60,235 nucleotides of DNA. Origin: Chroococcus sp. FPU101 (GTDB lineage Bacteria > Cyanobacteriota > Cyanobacteriia > Cyanobacteriales > Microcystaceae). Both the position numbers and the translations under genes were made by a program. Positions 45,197 to 54,499 of this stretch are shown here, piece after piece. The stretch is from positions 1-60,235 of the forward strand of contig NZ_BLJI01000028.1 of the NCBI RefSeq assembly GCF_017312365.1, written 5' to 3'. The first letter of the stretch is position 1. Every line of letters starts with the position of its first letter. The notes under the pieces are model-generated. The model saw nothing but the letters and a program-made list of their open reading frames with translations, was not told the origin of the DNA and searched no databases.

Positions 45197-46033
45197 AGCC
45201 TTTGCATGATGGATAAAATGATCTTCGATAAAAGTCGCAATCATAAAATAACTATGATCATAACCCTCATGCAATCTCAGATTTATAGATTGTCCTACCG
45301 ACTGACACGCTTCGGCAAATATTTCGGGTAATAGTTGTTTTTGAATGTAATAGGTATCATCCAAGCCCTGATCAATTAAAATCGGATAGGATAACTGATT
45401 TTTTTTGACTAATTCCGTTGCGTCGTATTCTTGCCACAAGGCGAAATTCGTTCCTAAATAAGCAGAAAACGCATTTTGTCCCCAAGAATCCTGTATCGGG
45501 GCGCAAATCGGCGCAAAAGCAGATACAGAGAGATATTTATCAGGATTTTTCAAGGCACAAATTAACGCCCCATGTCCTCCCATCGAATGACCAAAAATAC
45601 TTTGTTTTCCTGCATCAACTGAAAAATTAGCTTGAATCACTTGAGGTAATTCTTGAGTCACATAACTATACATTTGATAGTATTTTGACCAAGGTTCCAC
45701 GATCGCATTTAGATAAAAACCAGCCCCACTTCCTAAATTATAAACATCATCCTCACCTGGTATTCCCGTATTGCGAGGGCTAGTATCAGGTATCACTAAT
45801 AAAATACCGTATTGAGCCGCGTAACGTTGCGCCCCTGCTTTGATCGTAAAATTTTCATCAGTACAAGTTAAACCCGATAGATAATACAAAATAGGGACTT
45901 TCTCGGTTGTCGCTTGCGGAGGCACATACACCGCAAAATTCATTTCTATATTACAAGATTGAGAGAAATGACTACAATACATCACCATTCCATCAAAACA
46001 CCGTGACTGAGAGCGAATTGTTAACTCATTCAT
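45185..46033 (-). CDS. fghA: S-formylglutathione hydrolase
   Basis: FghA hydrolyses S-formylglutathione to formate and glutathione, the second step of glutathione-dependent formaldehyde removal. The 282-residue alpha/beta hydrolase has the nucleophile elbow FGHSMGGHGAL, the oxyanion segment YLSGLTCTDENF, and the remaining triad in DQGLDD and HEGYDHSYF. Length and motifs match the esterase D family. It starts 3 bases after the frmA stop, so the two form an operon. Confidence 0.96.
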   Translation of the reverse strand: MNELTIRSQSRCFDGMVMYCSHFSQSCNIEMNFAVYVPPQATTEKVPILYYLSGLTCTDENFTIKAGAQRYAAQYGILLVIPDTSPRNTGIPGEDDVYNLGSGAGFYLNAIVEPWSKYYQMYSYVTQELPQVIQANFSVDAGKQSIFGHSMGGHGALICALKNPDKYLSVSAFAPICAPIQDSWGQNAFSAYLGTNFALWQEYDATELVKKNQLSYPILIDQGLDDTYYIQKQLLPEIFAEACQSVGQSINLRLHEGYDHSYFMIATFIEDHFIHHAKALFK

Positions 46034-46035
46034 CT

Positions 46036-47145
46036 TTAAAACGTTACCACACTACGAATAGATTTACCTTGGTGCATTAAATCAAACGCATCATTAATTT
46101 TATCCAAGGGCATCACATGAGTAATTAAATCATCAATATTAATTTTGCCATCCATATACCAATCGACAATTTTTGGTACATCTGTTCGTCCTCTTGCCCC
46201 GCCAAACGCCGTACCTTTCCAGACTCTACCCGTAACTAACTGAAAGGGACGTGTTTTAATTTCTTGTCCTGCACCAGCAACCCCGATAATGGTACTAACA
46301 CCCCATCCTTTGTGACAACATTCCAACGCTTGACGCATCAAGTCTACATTACCGACACACTCAAAACTATAATCCGCGCCACCTTTGGTTAACTCTACTA
46401 GATATTTAACCAAATCTCCCTCAACTTCCTTGGGGTTTACAAAATGCGTCATACCAAATTTTTCGGCTAATTCTTTTCGATTTGGGTTAATATCGACTCC
46501 AACAATCATATCAGCCCCAACAATTCGCGCCCCTTGCAGTACATTTAAACCAATTCCACCCAGTCCAAAAACCACCACTTTAGAACCTGCTTCGACTTTT
46601 GCTGTATTAATGACCGCACCTATTCCCGTCGTCACCCCACATCCGATATAACAAACCTTATCAAAGGGCGCATCTTCTCTGATTTTCGCCACCGCAATTT
46701 CTGGTAAAACCGTATAGTTAGCAAAGGTAGACGTTCCCATATAATGATGTAACATTTGCCCATCAAGTGAAAAACGACTCGTTCCATCGGGCATAACTCC
46801 CCTACCTTGGGTGGCTCGAATTGCTTGACAAAGATTCGTTTTCATGCTGGTACAATATTCACACTGACGACATTCGGGAGTATAAAGAGGAATAACATGA
46901 TCTCCTTCTTTGAGACTTGTTACACCTGCCCCTACTTCGACCACTACCCCTGCCCCTTCATGTCCTAGTATTACAGGGAATAGCCCTTCTGGATCAGCCC
47001 CAGATAGAGTGTACGCATCGGTGTGACAAATACCAGTTGCTTTAATTTCGATTAAGACTTCGCCAGCTTTTGGGTTTTCGAGTTGTACTGTTTCGATACT
47101 CAGAGGTTTACCCGCTTCTAAAGCCACAGCCGCTTTAACATCCAT
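46036..47145 (-). CDS. frmA: S-(hydroxymethyl)glutathione dehydrogenase (class III alcohol dehydrogenase)
   Basis: This enzyme oxidises the formaldehyde-glutathione adduct to S-formylglutathione with NAD and can also reduce S-nitrosoglutathione. The 369-residue protein has catalytic zinc ligands in GICHTDAY and GHEGAGVV, the structural zinc lobe [15 protein letters not shown], and the NAD fold [14 protein letters not shown]. All diagnostic class III features are present. It is the first gene of the frmA-fghA unit; glutathione supply is encoded by gshA at 24 kb. Confidence 0.97.
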   Translation of the reverse strand: MDVKAAVALEAGKPLSIETVQLENPKAGEVLIEIKATGICHTDAYTLSGADPEGLFPVILGHEGAGVVVEVGAGVTSLKEGDHVIPLYTPECRQCEYCTSMKTNLCQAIRATQGRGVMPDGTSRFSLDGQMLHHYMGTSTFANYTVLPEIAVAKIREDAPFDKVCYIGCGVTTGIGAVINTAKVEAGSKVVVFGLGGIGLNVLQGARIVGADMIVGVDINPNRKELAEKFGMTHFVNPKEVEGDLVKYLVELTKGGADYSFECVGNVDLMRQALECCHKGWGVSTIIGVAGAGQEIKTRPFQLVTGRVWKGTAFGGARGRTDVPKIVDWYMDGKINIDDLITHVMPLDKINDAFDLMHQGKSIRSVVTF

Positions 47146-47245
47146 AGATTTTGTTTAATGTGAAGTGAGACAGAAACGCTTGCCATTACCCATCTTACCT
47201 TTAAAATGAAGATTATCGATTTGGAATGAGAGCTTAACGATACCT

Positions 47246-47512
47246 AGGGTTATCTGGTCAGATTATTTTAGGTATCGAGCAAAACTAAGACATTTCGATC
47301 TTGGTAAAATCGAAGAGATCCTGAGATATTCAGGAGAAAGATACTATGACACTGTTACAGATCGCATGATTGCAGTAGGAAAACACAACAATAGTTTAGT
47401 TATAATTCCCTATGAATATACTGAAGAATTTATTACGCCTGTAACCGTTCATGCTACCACACGACAACAAATTCAATTTCGTTTACAAACGGGAAGATTT
47501 ATTAATGAATAA
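47246..47512 (+). pseudogene. DUF4258-like protein gene with no usable start codon
   Basis: A frame from about 47246 to the TAA at 47510-47512 encodes VIWSDYFRYRAK, then LRHFDLGKIEEILRYSGERYYD, MIAVGKHNNSLVIIPYEY and VTVHATTRQQIQFRLQTGRF. This matches small DUF4258 proteins, often the upstream partner of a DUF2283 gene. The expected initiator position reads AGG (47246-47248) where ATG would fit, and no ATG, GTG or TTG occurs in frame before an internal Met about 45 codons later. A point mutation of ATG to AGG would explain it, leaving the gene silent; the rest of the frame is intact. Confidence 0.65.
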
Positions 47513-47723
47513 GACTAAAATGGTTTATTTTGAAAAAGAAGATGTTCTTCATCTTGCAATGACTGATGAGCATGAAACAGAAAGCCTAGAGATTAGTCCA
47601 AATATTACGGCTGAACTGAATGAATCTGGGGAATTAATTGGAATAGAAATCCTTCAAGCGAGTTCTTTTATCCGAGATACTATCTTAGAATCAGTCCAAA
47701 TCAAACTCCTTAAACAAGGATAG
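47505..47723 (+). CDS. DUF2283 family protein
   Basis: This 72-residue protein has the DUF2283 core: a strand MVYFEKEDVLHLAMTDE, then ISPNITAELNESGELIGIEIL with the typical D/E-x-x-G-x-x-x-G-I-E-I end. The family often sits directly after a DUF4258 gene, as here, and the two are suspected to form a toxin-antitoxin-like pair. The ATG at 47505 overlaps the DUF4258 stop by 8 bases. Proof of any function is lacking. Confidence 0.8.
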   Translation: MNKTKMVYFEKEDVLHLAMTDEHETESLEISPNITAELNESGELIGIEILQASSFIRDTILESVQIKLLKQG

Positions 47724-47742
47724 GGTAGGCATGACCCACCCT
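47722..47742. terminator. Possible hairpin between DUF2283 and folE
   Basis: AGGGT and ACCCT with an inner GG/CC pair form a stem around CATGA. It lies between convergent genes. No T tract follows directly on either strand, so it is a weak terminator at best. Confidence 0.35.
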
Positions 47743-47751
47743 AAACAAATT

Positions 47752-48477
47752 TTAAAAGAAATTAGGTCGATGATGAATCAGATTCAAAAATTCTTCACGG
47801 GTTTTTTGTTCGTCTTGGAATACTCCTAACATCGCACTCGTAACCGTCCAAGACCCTGGTTTTTGTACTCCCCGCATCACCATACACATATGAGTAGCTT
47901 CCATGACAACCGCTACACCCTGAGGATCTAAAATATCTTGAACTGCTTCTGCTATTTGACGGGTAAGGCGTTCTTGTACTTGTAACCGTCTAGAAAACAT
48001 TTCAACAATACGCGCTAGTTTACTTAAACCGACAACCTTTTGATTAGGAATATAGGCAACGTGCGCCCGTCCCATAAAAGGTAGCATATGATGTTCACAC
48101 AGACTGAAAAAATCAATATCTCGGATTAAAACCATTTCATTATGACCTTCATCAAATATCGCACCATTGACGAGGGTTTCTAGAGATTGATGGTAACCTT
48201 GAGTTAAAAATTGCATGGCTTCAGCAACCCGTTTTGGAGTTTTCAGAAGTCCTTCGCGTTCGGGATCTTCACCAACTGCTTTTAACATGGTGTGTACAGC
48301 ATCCATCAGGTGTTCTTTACTGACTTCGGGGTTTTCCTGAATTTGCGGTACTTGGCCATTATGAGTGTTACGATCAGGGCGTGTCGTTACACGTTCGCTT
48401 ATTTTACTCCCAGAATCACTATTAGTGCCATCAGGGGAAGAACTTGGGCGATTTAAACCGTTAGAAGCTATGGTCAT
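47752..48477 (-). CDS. folE: GTP cyclohydrolase I FolE
   Basis: FolE converts GTP to dihydroneopterin triphosphate, the first step of folate and pterin synthesis. The 241-residue protein has the zinc and active-site motifs [12 protein letters not shown] (Cys, His) and [11 protein letters not shown] (second Cys) as well as [10 protein letters not shown]. About 50 residues of low-complexity N-terminus precede the core ([12 protein letters not shown] region), longer than in E. coli. It is the first gene after the frmA region and stands on the minus strand next to an SDR gene with 41 bases between. Confidence 0.96.
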   Translation of the reverse strand: MTIASNGLNRPSSSPDGTNSDSGSKISERVTTRPDRNTHNGQVPQIQENPEVSKEHLMDAVHTMLKAVGEDPEREGLLKTPKRVAEAMQFLTQGYHQSLETLVNGAIFDEGHNEMVLIRDIDFFSLCEHHMLPFMGRAHVAYIPNQKVVGLSKLARIVEMFSRRLQVQERLTRQIAEAVQDILDPQGVAVVMEATHMCMVMRGVQKPGSWTVTSAMLGVFQDEQKTREEFLNLIHHRPNFF

Positions 48478-48518
48478 AGTAAGAAAAATAAATTAAGGTG
48501 AATAAATTAAAATCGGTT

Positions 48519-49247
48519 TTACAAGGTTCCCGCACTAGATGTTAGGGTTATTGTTTCAATAACGGCTTCTTCTGGTAAAAGAACTGCTTGTAAAATAACT
48601 TGGGCAACTGTTTCAGGGGCTAACATCATTGAGCGATCAAAATCAGCCTGTACGGTGTTAGTATCCCAAATGGGTGTATTTACTGAACCGGGGCAAACAC
48701 TGATCACACGGATCTGATTCACTCTTTCTTCTTGAGCTAAAACTTCTGAAAAAGAGACTAAACCCGCTTTACTGACACAATAAGCCCCCCATCCAGCAAA
48801 GGCATTTTGCGCCGCGATCGAGGCTATATTAACAATAGTTCCTCTTTTTCGTTGACGCATTTTGGGTAAAACACCCATCACACACTGAAAGATACTGCTT
48901 AAATTAAGGTTTAGTACCGCTTGCCAATCTGAAAGAGATGTGTCACTTAGCAAGTTGGTATAACCCATTCCAGCATTATTGACTAAAATATTTATGGGGC
49001 CAAAGTCATCATCTATTTGAGCGATGCGTTCTTTAACTGTTGTCAGATCAGCTAAATCTAACGCATACACCTTCGCTTCGACACCTAAATCTCTAGTTGT
49101 TTCGGCGATTGCTTCGAGTTTGTCCACAGAACGACTCACTAAAGCGATCGAGATTCCCGCTTTAGCAAAAGCTAGAGCAGTGGCTTTGCCAATTCCACTA
49201 CTTGCGCCAGTAATAATTGCTCGCTGTTGATTCACGTTAAGATCCAT
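48519..49247 (-). CDS. Short-chain dehydrogenase/reductase
   Basis: The 242-residue Rossmann-fold oxidoreductase has the NADP(H) motif TGASSGIGKA (about residues 14-23), NNAGMG, and the catalytic Ser and Y-x-x-x-K in IASIAAQ and YCVSKAG. It is FabG-like but carries none of the features that fix a substrate; the nearest relatives annotated in cyanobacteria are general SDRs. It lies upstream of folE on the same strand and could be co-transcribed; a pteridine-related role is possible but unproven. A short perfect hairpin lies in its leader. Confidence 0.85.
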   Translation of the reverse strand: MDLNVNQQRAIITGASSGIGKATALAFAKAGISIALVSRSVDKLEAIAETTRDLGVEAKVYALDLADLTTVKERIAQIDDDFGPINILVNNAGMGYTNLLSDTSLSDWQAVLNLNLSSIFQCVMGVLPKMRQRKRGTIVNIASIAAQNAFAGWGAYCVSKAGLVSFSEVLAQEERVNQIRVISVCPGSVNTPIWDTNTVQADFDRSMMLAPETVAQVILQAVLLPEEAVIETITLTSSAGTL

Positions 49248-49628
49248 AATAAGCTAAAAGCCTTTTAAATCATCCAACGAAATAGAAGAGGGGTTAATAA
49301 AACGATTAACCCAAAATAAACATTTTTTCAGCAAGTCTAATAAAGCTGCCAATATTTACAAAAAATAAGACCCTTTGGTTTTTTAACAAGTGGAGTCAGA
49401 TTAAAAATTTGTTACAAAAGTTTACATAGCTTATTATAGCATGACAGGTTATGAGATTAAAAAATCAACGATTGAATGAATTGATGAATCATCATCAAGC
49501 TATTTAATATTCGTCATATGTAGATTTTGATAAAAAATTTTGTAGAATCGAGCATCGAGAACAGATCAAAGCCGAATAAATGGGAGAAGATAGATAAACA
49601 AGAGCGAGTTGGAAGGGATAAAAAGCTT
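49248..49628. other. Divergent intergenic region before the nucleotidyltransferase-mutase gene
   Basis: This 381-base AT-rich region separates the SDR gene from a divergent gene. It contains an exact inverted repeat, GGGTTAA (49291-49297) and TTAACCC (49306-49312), that would sit in the SDR leader about 44 bases before its start. No small open frame with a ribosome site is apparent. Promoters for both genes must lie here. Confidence 0.45.
49291..49312 (-). promoter_or_regulatory. Inverted repeat in the SDR gene leader
   Basis: GGGTTAA and TTAACCC, 8 bases apart, form a perfect dyad upstream of the SDR gene. It could be an operator or a leader hairpin. There is no further evidence. Confidence 0.3.
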
Positions 49629-52154
49629 ATGCGTGCAGTTTTAATGGCTGGGGGTTCAGGGACAAGATTACGTCCTCTAACCTGTGAACTGCCAAAACCG
49701 ATGGTTCCTATTTTAAATCGTCCGATCGCAGAACATATTATTAATCTCCTCAAGCGCAACAATATCACGGAAATCATCGCAACGCTACACTATTTACCCG
49801 ATGCGATCCAAGATTATTTTCAAGATGGTAATGATTTTGGGGTCAAGATTAAATACTCTGTCGAAGAAGATCAACCGCTAGGAACCGCAGGCAGTATCAA
49901 AAATGTAGAAAGATTACTAGATGAGCCTTTTTTGGTGATCAGTGGCGATAGTATTACTGATTTTGATCTAACTGCTGCGATCGCATTTCACCAGAGCAAA
50001 CAATCGAAAGCCACAATTATTCTAACTCGTGTACCTAACCCGATTGATTTTGGTGTAGTGATTACGGATAAAGAACAACGGATACAGCGATTTTTAGAAA
50101 AACCATCCACGAGTGAAGTTTTTTCCGATACAGTCAATACGGGAACCTATATTTTAAACCCCGAAGTCCTAGAATACATTCCCGAAAATGAAGAATTTGA
50201 TTTTTCTCAAGATCTTTTTCCCCTACTTCTTGCTGAAGATGAACCGATGTATGGTTATATCGCCGAGGGCTATTGGTGTGATGTCGGACATTTAGAAGTG
50301 TATCGAGAAGCGCAATATGATGCCTTATACGGAAAAGTTAAGCTAGATTTTGCCTACGAAGAAAAAAAACGCGGCGTTTGGATGGGTGGCAATACTTATA
50401 TTGATGCAACGGCTAAAATTCAAGCACCAGCGATGATCGGGCATAATTGCCGTATTGGCCCTAATGTAATTATTGAGGGAGGAACGGTCATCGGTGATAA
50501 TGTTACCATTGGCGCAGGTGCCGAACTCAAACGACCGATTATCTGGAATGGCGTGATGATCGGTGAAGAGGCTCAACTAACCGCCTGTACGATCGCTCGT
50601 GGTACCCGCATCGAACGACGGGCTCAAATTTCGGAAGGTTCCGTTATTGGGCAACTGTCTACGGTTGGTGAAGAATCCCAAATTAACAACGGGGTCAGAG
50701 TTTGGCCCAGTAAACGGATTGAGTCTGGCGCAATTTTAAATATGAACCTGATTTGGGGGAGTACAGCCCAGCGTAATCTATTTGGACAACGTGGGGTATC
50801 AGGTCTCGCTAATATTGATATTACACCAGAATTTGCGGTTAAACTTGGTGCGGCTTATGGTTCTACCCTTAAACCTGGTTCGGTTGTTATGGTTTCACGA
50901 GATCAGCGTAGTGTATCGCGGATGGTGAGTCGTTCGATTATTGGGGGATTGATGTCGGTGGGGGTTCATGTCCAAAACCTTCAAGCAACGGCGATTCCCA
51001 TTGCTCGTACAATGACTTCACGGCTAGGAGTCGTCGGAGGTATCCACGTCCGAATTCATCCAGATCGACCTGATTCATTATTAATCGAGTTTTTTAACGA
51101 TCAAGGCATTAATATTTCTAAAGCGAAAGAAAAGAAAATAGAAGGGGCTTATTTTAAAGAGGATTTGCGACGGGTTGGAATTCAAGATATTGGCAATATG
51201 GCTTATCCTGCAAATATACTAGATGCCTATCGCAATGTTTTTGAAGCTAAGTTAAATGTCGAAGCGGTTCGTAATAGTAATTCTAAAATCGTCATTGATT
51301 ATGTATATGGGGTATCGGGTGCAATTTTACCAGACCTCTTGACAAAATACGGCTGTGATGCTGTGGTGTTAAATGCTAGTTTACGTCAAACCGCCCTATC
51401 TTCCCACGAACGGGAAACTCTGCTGTATCAACTAGGGCAGGTGGTAGAAGCCCTTAAAGGCAATTTTGGGGTACAGGTTTCAGCCAATGGTGAACAGTTT
51501 ATTTTAGTCGATGAGGGGGGCATTCCCATTCGAGGCGAACAGTTAACCGCGTTGATGGTGAATACGATTTTAACCGCTAACCCCAGAGGTACGATCGTTG
51601 TTCCAGTCCATGCGTCTAGTGCTGTTGAACAGATTGCGCGTCGTCATGATGGTAAGATTAAACGGACAAAAGCGAATCCAACGGCTTTGATGGAAGCTTC
51701 CCAATCAATTCCTAGTGTTGTATTGGGGGGTAGTGGGGATATGGGGTTTATTTTCCCACAATTACATTCGGGTTTTGATGCCATGTTTAGTATTGCGAAA
51801 CTGTTAGAAATGCTGACGATTCAAGAGCGATCGCTGGCTCAAATTCGCGCTGTTTTACCCAAAATTTGTCATAAATCCCTGACCGTTCGCTGTCCTTGGA
51901 AAACCAAAGGGGCGTTAATGCGTCATTTTATCGAATCTCATTCGGTGGAAAATCTAGAATTAATTGATGGGGTGAAAATTATTAGCCATCATAATGATAA
52001 TTGGGTGTTAATTTTACCCGATGCTGGGGAACCCTTAGTACATCTCTATGCGAACAGTGAAGATCGTGAATGGGTTGAACAATCACTTAAAATATATCGT
52101 CAACAGGTTCAGCAATTTATTGATCAAGAACAAGGAATGATTATTAGTGTTTAG
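49629..52154 (+). CDS. Nucleotidyltransferase (mannose-1-phosphate guanylyltransferase-like) fused to a phosphomutase-like domain
   Basis: The 841-residue protein has three parts. Residues 1-235 are a sugar nucleotidyltransferase with VLMAGGSGTRLRPLT and PMVPILNRP. Residues about 245-375 are left-handed beta-helix hexapeptide repeats (MIGHNCRIGPNVIIEGG). Residues about 380-840 form a phosphoglucomutase/phosphomannomutase fold. In the mutase part the phospho-serine loop, normally TASHNP, reads GGIHVRIHPDRP (about residue 469), so that catalytic Ser is absent. It likely supplies GDP- or other NDP-sugars for polysaccharides. The ATG at 49629 fits the family start; an upstream frame start at 49527 does not. 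Confidence 0.9.
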   Translation: MRAVLMAGGSGTRLRPLTCELPKPMVPILNRPIAEHIINLLKRNNITEIIATLHYLPDAIQDYFQDGNDFGVKIKYSVEEDQPLGTAGSIKNVERLLDEPFLVISGDSITDFDLTAAIAFHQSKQSKATIILTRVPNPIDFGVVITDKEQRIQRFLEKPSTSEVFSDTVNTGTYILNPEVLEYIPENEEFDFSQDLFPLLLAEDEPMYGYIAEGYWCDVGHLEVYREAQYDALYGKVKLDFAYEEKKRGVWMGGNTYIDATAKIQAPAMIGHNCRIGPNVIIEGGTVIGDNVTIGAGAELKRPIIWNGVMIGEEAQLTACTIARGTRIERRAQISEGSVIGQLSTVGEESQINNGVRVWPSKRIESGAILNMNLIWGSTAQRNLFGQRGVSGLANIDITPEFAVKLGAAYGSTLKPGSVVMVSRDQRSVSRMVSRSIIGGLMSVGVHVQNLQATAIPIARTMTSRLGVVGGIHVRIHPDRPDSLLIEFFNDQGINISKAKEKKIEGAYFKEDLRRVGIQDIGNMAYPANILDAYRNVFEAKLNVEAVRNSNSKIVIDYVYGVSGAILPDLLTKYGCDAVVLNASLRQTALSSHERETLLYQLGQVVEALKGNFGVQVSANGEQFILVDEGGIPIRGEQLTALMVNTILTANPRGTIVVPVHASSAVEQIARRHDGKIKRTKANPTALMEASQSIPSVVLGGSGDMGFIFPQLHSGFDAMFSIAKLLEMLTIQERSLAQIRAVLPKICHKSLTVRCPWKTKGALMRHFIESHSVENLELIDGVKIISHHNDNWVLILPDAGEPLVHLYANSEDREWVEQSLKIYRQQVQQFIDQEQGMIISV

Positions 52155-52234
52155 TTGCCCCAGTTCACGTACACTTGTTCTATTATGGAAAGAGTAGGTT
52201 TTTCATACCGTATTGGATTAGGAGACGGGTCGCA

Positions 52235-52744
52235 ATGAATAGTTGTGTGTTAATGGCAAAGATTATTCGTAGTCCAGAATTGCGTTACACTCAAGATAAT
52301 CAAAAGGCAGTAGCACAAATGCTCGTCGAGTTTGAGGGACAAAAACCAGAAGATCCACCATCGACTCTCAAAGTTGTGGGATGGGGTGGTTTAGCGACCG
52401 AAATCTCAGAAAAGTTTCAAGAGGGCGATCGTGTTATTATTGAAGGCCGTCTTTCAATGACTGTTTTTGACCGACCCGAAGGCTATAAAGAAAAACGTGC
52501 TGAGTTAGTCATCTCTCATATTTATCATTTAGACAGTTTGGGAACCACTACGAATACTTCTTCATCTACTGAAACCTTTTCCAAACCAGAGAAAGAAAAA
52601 GTAGCTGCGATGAATAATTATAAAAACAAAAACACTGCACCCGTTAAAGAAGATGTTTTTGATGAACCAAGCTACGAAAGCTTTTCATCTCCACAACCCG
52701 TAGCAGCAGGGGTTGAACAAGATTTAGATGATATTCCGTTTTAA
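52235..52744 (+). CDS. ssb: Single-stranded DNA-binding protein
   Basis: The 169-residue protein has an OB-fold (residues 1-110; SCVLMAKIIRSPELRYTQDN, VVGWGGLATEISEKFQEGD, VIIEGRLSM) followed by a flexible Ser/Lys-rich linker. It ends in the acidic tip DLDDIPF, the docking site for replication and repair partners. The OB part is close to the cyanobacterial SSB-like type. The ATG at 52235 follows GGAGACGGGTCGCA; an upstream start would add a basic leader with no support. It follows the mutase gene by 80 bases. Confidence 0.92.
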   Translation: MNSCVLMAKIIRSPELRYTQDNQKAVAQMLVEFEGQKPEDPPSTLKVVGWGGLATEISEKFQEGDRVIIEGRLSMTVFDRPEGYKEKRAELVISHIYHLDSLGTTTNTSSSTETFSKPEKEKVAAMNNYKNKNTAPVKEDVFDEPSYESFSSPQPVAAGVEQDLDDIPF

Positions 52745-52802
52745 TATCGCCAGTTTTAGTACCGTTAGAGAATAAATTCTCAGTCTCAAAGCTTAAGTCG
52801 AG

Positions 52803-52865
52803 GGGCTGTGCGCGGAAGAAAGCGTCCGTACCTTGTAAGCCGCGTAGGACTTGCGCTAAAAGCCC
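52803..52865 (+). ncRNA. GC-rich structured element downstream of ssb
   Basis: A GC-rich stretch in AT-rich DNA folds into nested stems: GGGCT/AGCCC (52803-52807 with 52861-52865), GCGC/GCGC (52810-52813 with 52853-52856) and GTCC/GGAC (52824-52827 with 52847-52850). It lies between convergent genes. It could be a small RNA, a terminator for both, or a remnant of a mobile RNA element. No known family is recognised. Confidence 0.35.
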
Positions 52866-52952
52866 GTAAAATTGATTTCACGGTAGATTATAGAACTAAC
52901 CTTATAATTAAATTAATTATTTAACTTACATCATTTGATAGTGGTATTTCAA

Positions 52953-54398
52953 TTAATAAGCCCCTTTGCCAAATAAAACAATTCTAACGGTTTCGACCAA
53001 AATATCTAGATCTAAATTGAGCGACCAATTATCGATATAGAATAAATCTAACCGCGCTGCATCGTTAAAGTCTTGAAGATCAGAACGTCCCGAAATTTGC
53101 CAGAGTCCCGTAATTCCAGGTACGACTTGATGGCGAATATGATGCCAAGCTTGAAATTTTTCGACATCACGTAGGGGGAGAGGACGCGGCCCGACTAAAC
53201 TCATGTGACCCATCAGAACATTAAACAATTGGGGTAGTTCATCGATACTGGTGCGACGCATGAAATGACCAAAGGGGATAATACGCGGATCATTTTTCAT
53301 CTTAAACATAATCCCATCTTGGCTTTCATTATGAGCTTCTAATTGACTTTGCAGTTGAGAAGCATTATTAACCATTGTCCGAAACTTCCACATATAAAAG
53401 GTCTTTCCCTGTAACCCTGTGCGTTCTTGTCGGAAAAAGATCGGCCCTTTAGACGAGAGTTTAATGATTAAGGCAATCATGATAAACAAAGGAGAGAGTA
53501 AAGTAATACCGATAAAAGAGCCAATAAAATCAACAAGGCGTTTTAATCGATAGTCCCAACCGACTAATAACGGTGTTTCTACCCTCAGTGTGGGAAGACC
53601 TGCCATAATTTCAGAAACTCCCCGACGATACAGAATTTCTCGACTAGAGGGAAGTAAGCGTAATGTAATCCCAGTGCGGCGTAGATTCCAATATAAAGCC
53701 GATGCTAAGTTAGTATGGGGGAGGTCTTCGGCTAAAACTTCTACTGCTTTTGAGTCTAAAATACTGTTTAATGTCGTTGTCGAATTCGCGGTAGTTGCCA
53801 AAGCTGCACCGACTACCTGATATTGAGAACGTCGTTGTAAAATTTGGAGTAGTTTGGGAAGTTGGGCCGCAGAAGCAATGATAAAAACTGTTTTTTTGGG
53901 TTGTCGGGCTTGCATTTGTCCTAAAATCAGTGTAGTAAGCAGACGACCAACTAAAACAAAAACGACACTGCTAACCCAAGCGGTGAAAAACAGAGAACGC
54001 GGTGGATCGACTTTAGGATCGTAGAAATAGCTGATCACTAAAGAGAATAGATATATAAAGCTGACTAATTTAACGGTTTTAAGATAATTTTGACTATTTT
54101 TAGCACTTCCATACAAATTTTCACAGGCAAATAAAAGCAACGTACCCGCAACAAATACCCAGAATAAACTCGGTATACCAAACCATTTCCACCAAACGAG
54201 TTGAGGGGGTAATGGTGAATAAAACTGATTTAAGTAACGGGCGATCTTCCACGCTCCAGCTAAGGCTAAAATATCACTGAGTAATAAGATAGCAACTCGA
54301 TATCCTTGTTCAAAGGGATGATGTACCCAAGGCAAGGGGCCAGATGCACGAATATCATCTGAAAAAGAATAAGATTGAGTTTGCTGGAGTTTCATCAT
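52953..54398 (-). CDS. Polyprenyl glycosylphosphotransferase (undecaprenyl-phosphate sugar transferase)
   Basis: The 481-residue membrane enzyme starts exopolysaccharide or O-antigen repeat units by moving a sugar phosphate to undecaprenyl phosphate. Four or five N-terminal hydrophobic segments (about residues 30-160) precede a CoA-binding-like middle domain. The C-terminal bacterial sugar transferase domain has FFRQERTG, KFRTM, LPQLFNVLMGHMSLVGPRP and PGITGLWQISGR. These match WbaP/WcaJ-type enzymes. It lies downstream of the WecG/TagA-type gene on the same strand, about 100 bases apart, consistent with a joint role in surface polysaccharide synthesis. Confidence 0.93.
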   Translation of the reverse strand: MMKLQQTQSYSFSDDIRASGPLPWVHHPFEQGYRVAILLLSDILALAGAWKIARYLNQFYSPLPPQLVWWKWFGIPSLFWVFVAGTLLLFACENLYGSAKNSQNYLKTVKLVSFIYLFSLVISYFYDPKVDPPRSLFFTAWVSSVVFVLVGRLLTTLILGQMQARQPKKTVFIIASAAQLPKLLQILQRRSQYQVVGAALATTANSTTTLNSILDSKAVEVLAEDLPHTNLASALYWNLRRTGITLRLLPSSREILYRRGVSEIMAGLPTLRVETPLLVGWDYRLKRLVDFIGSFIGITLLSPLFIMIALIIKLSSKGPIFFRQERTGLQGKTFYMWKFRTMVNNASQLQSQLEAHNESQDGIMFKMKNDPRIIPFGHFMRRTSIDELPQLFNVLMGHMSLVGPRPLPLRDVEKFQAWHHIRHQVVPGITGLWQISGRSDLQDFNDAARLDLFYIDNWSLNLDLDILVETVRIVLFGKGAY

Positions 54399-54499
54399 TG
54401 CTCAAAGAAAGAACTAAATTGCTTTAGTGGTTCTCTCCTTAGCATTCCCCATCTGAGTTTAATAATTAAATCAGTATAAGAATTTTAACCGTAAAATAC

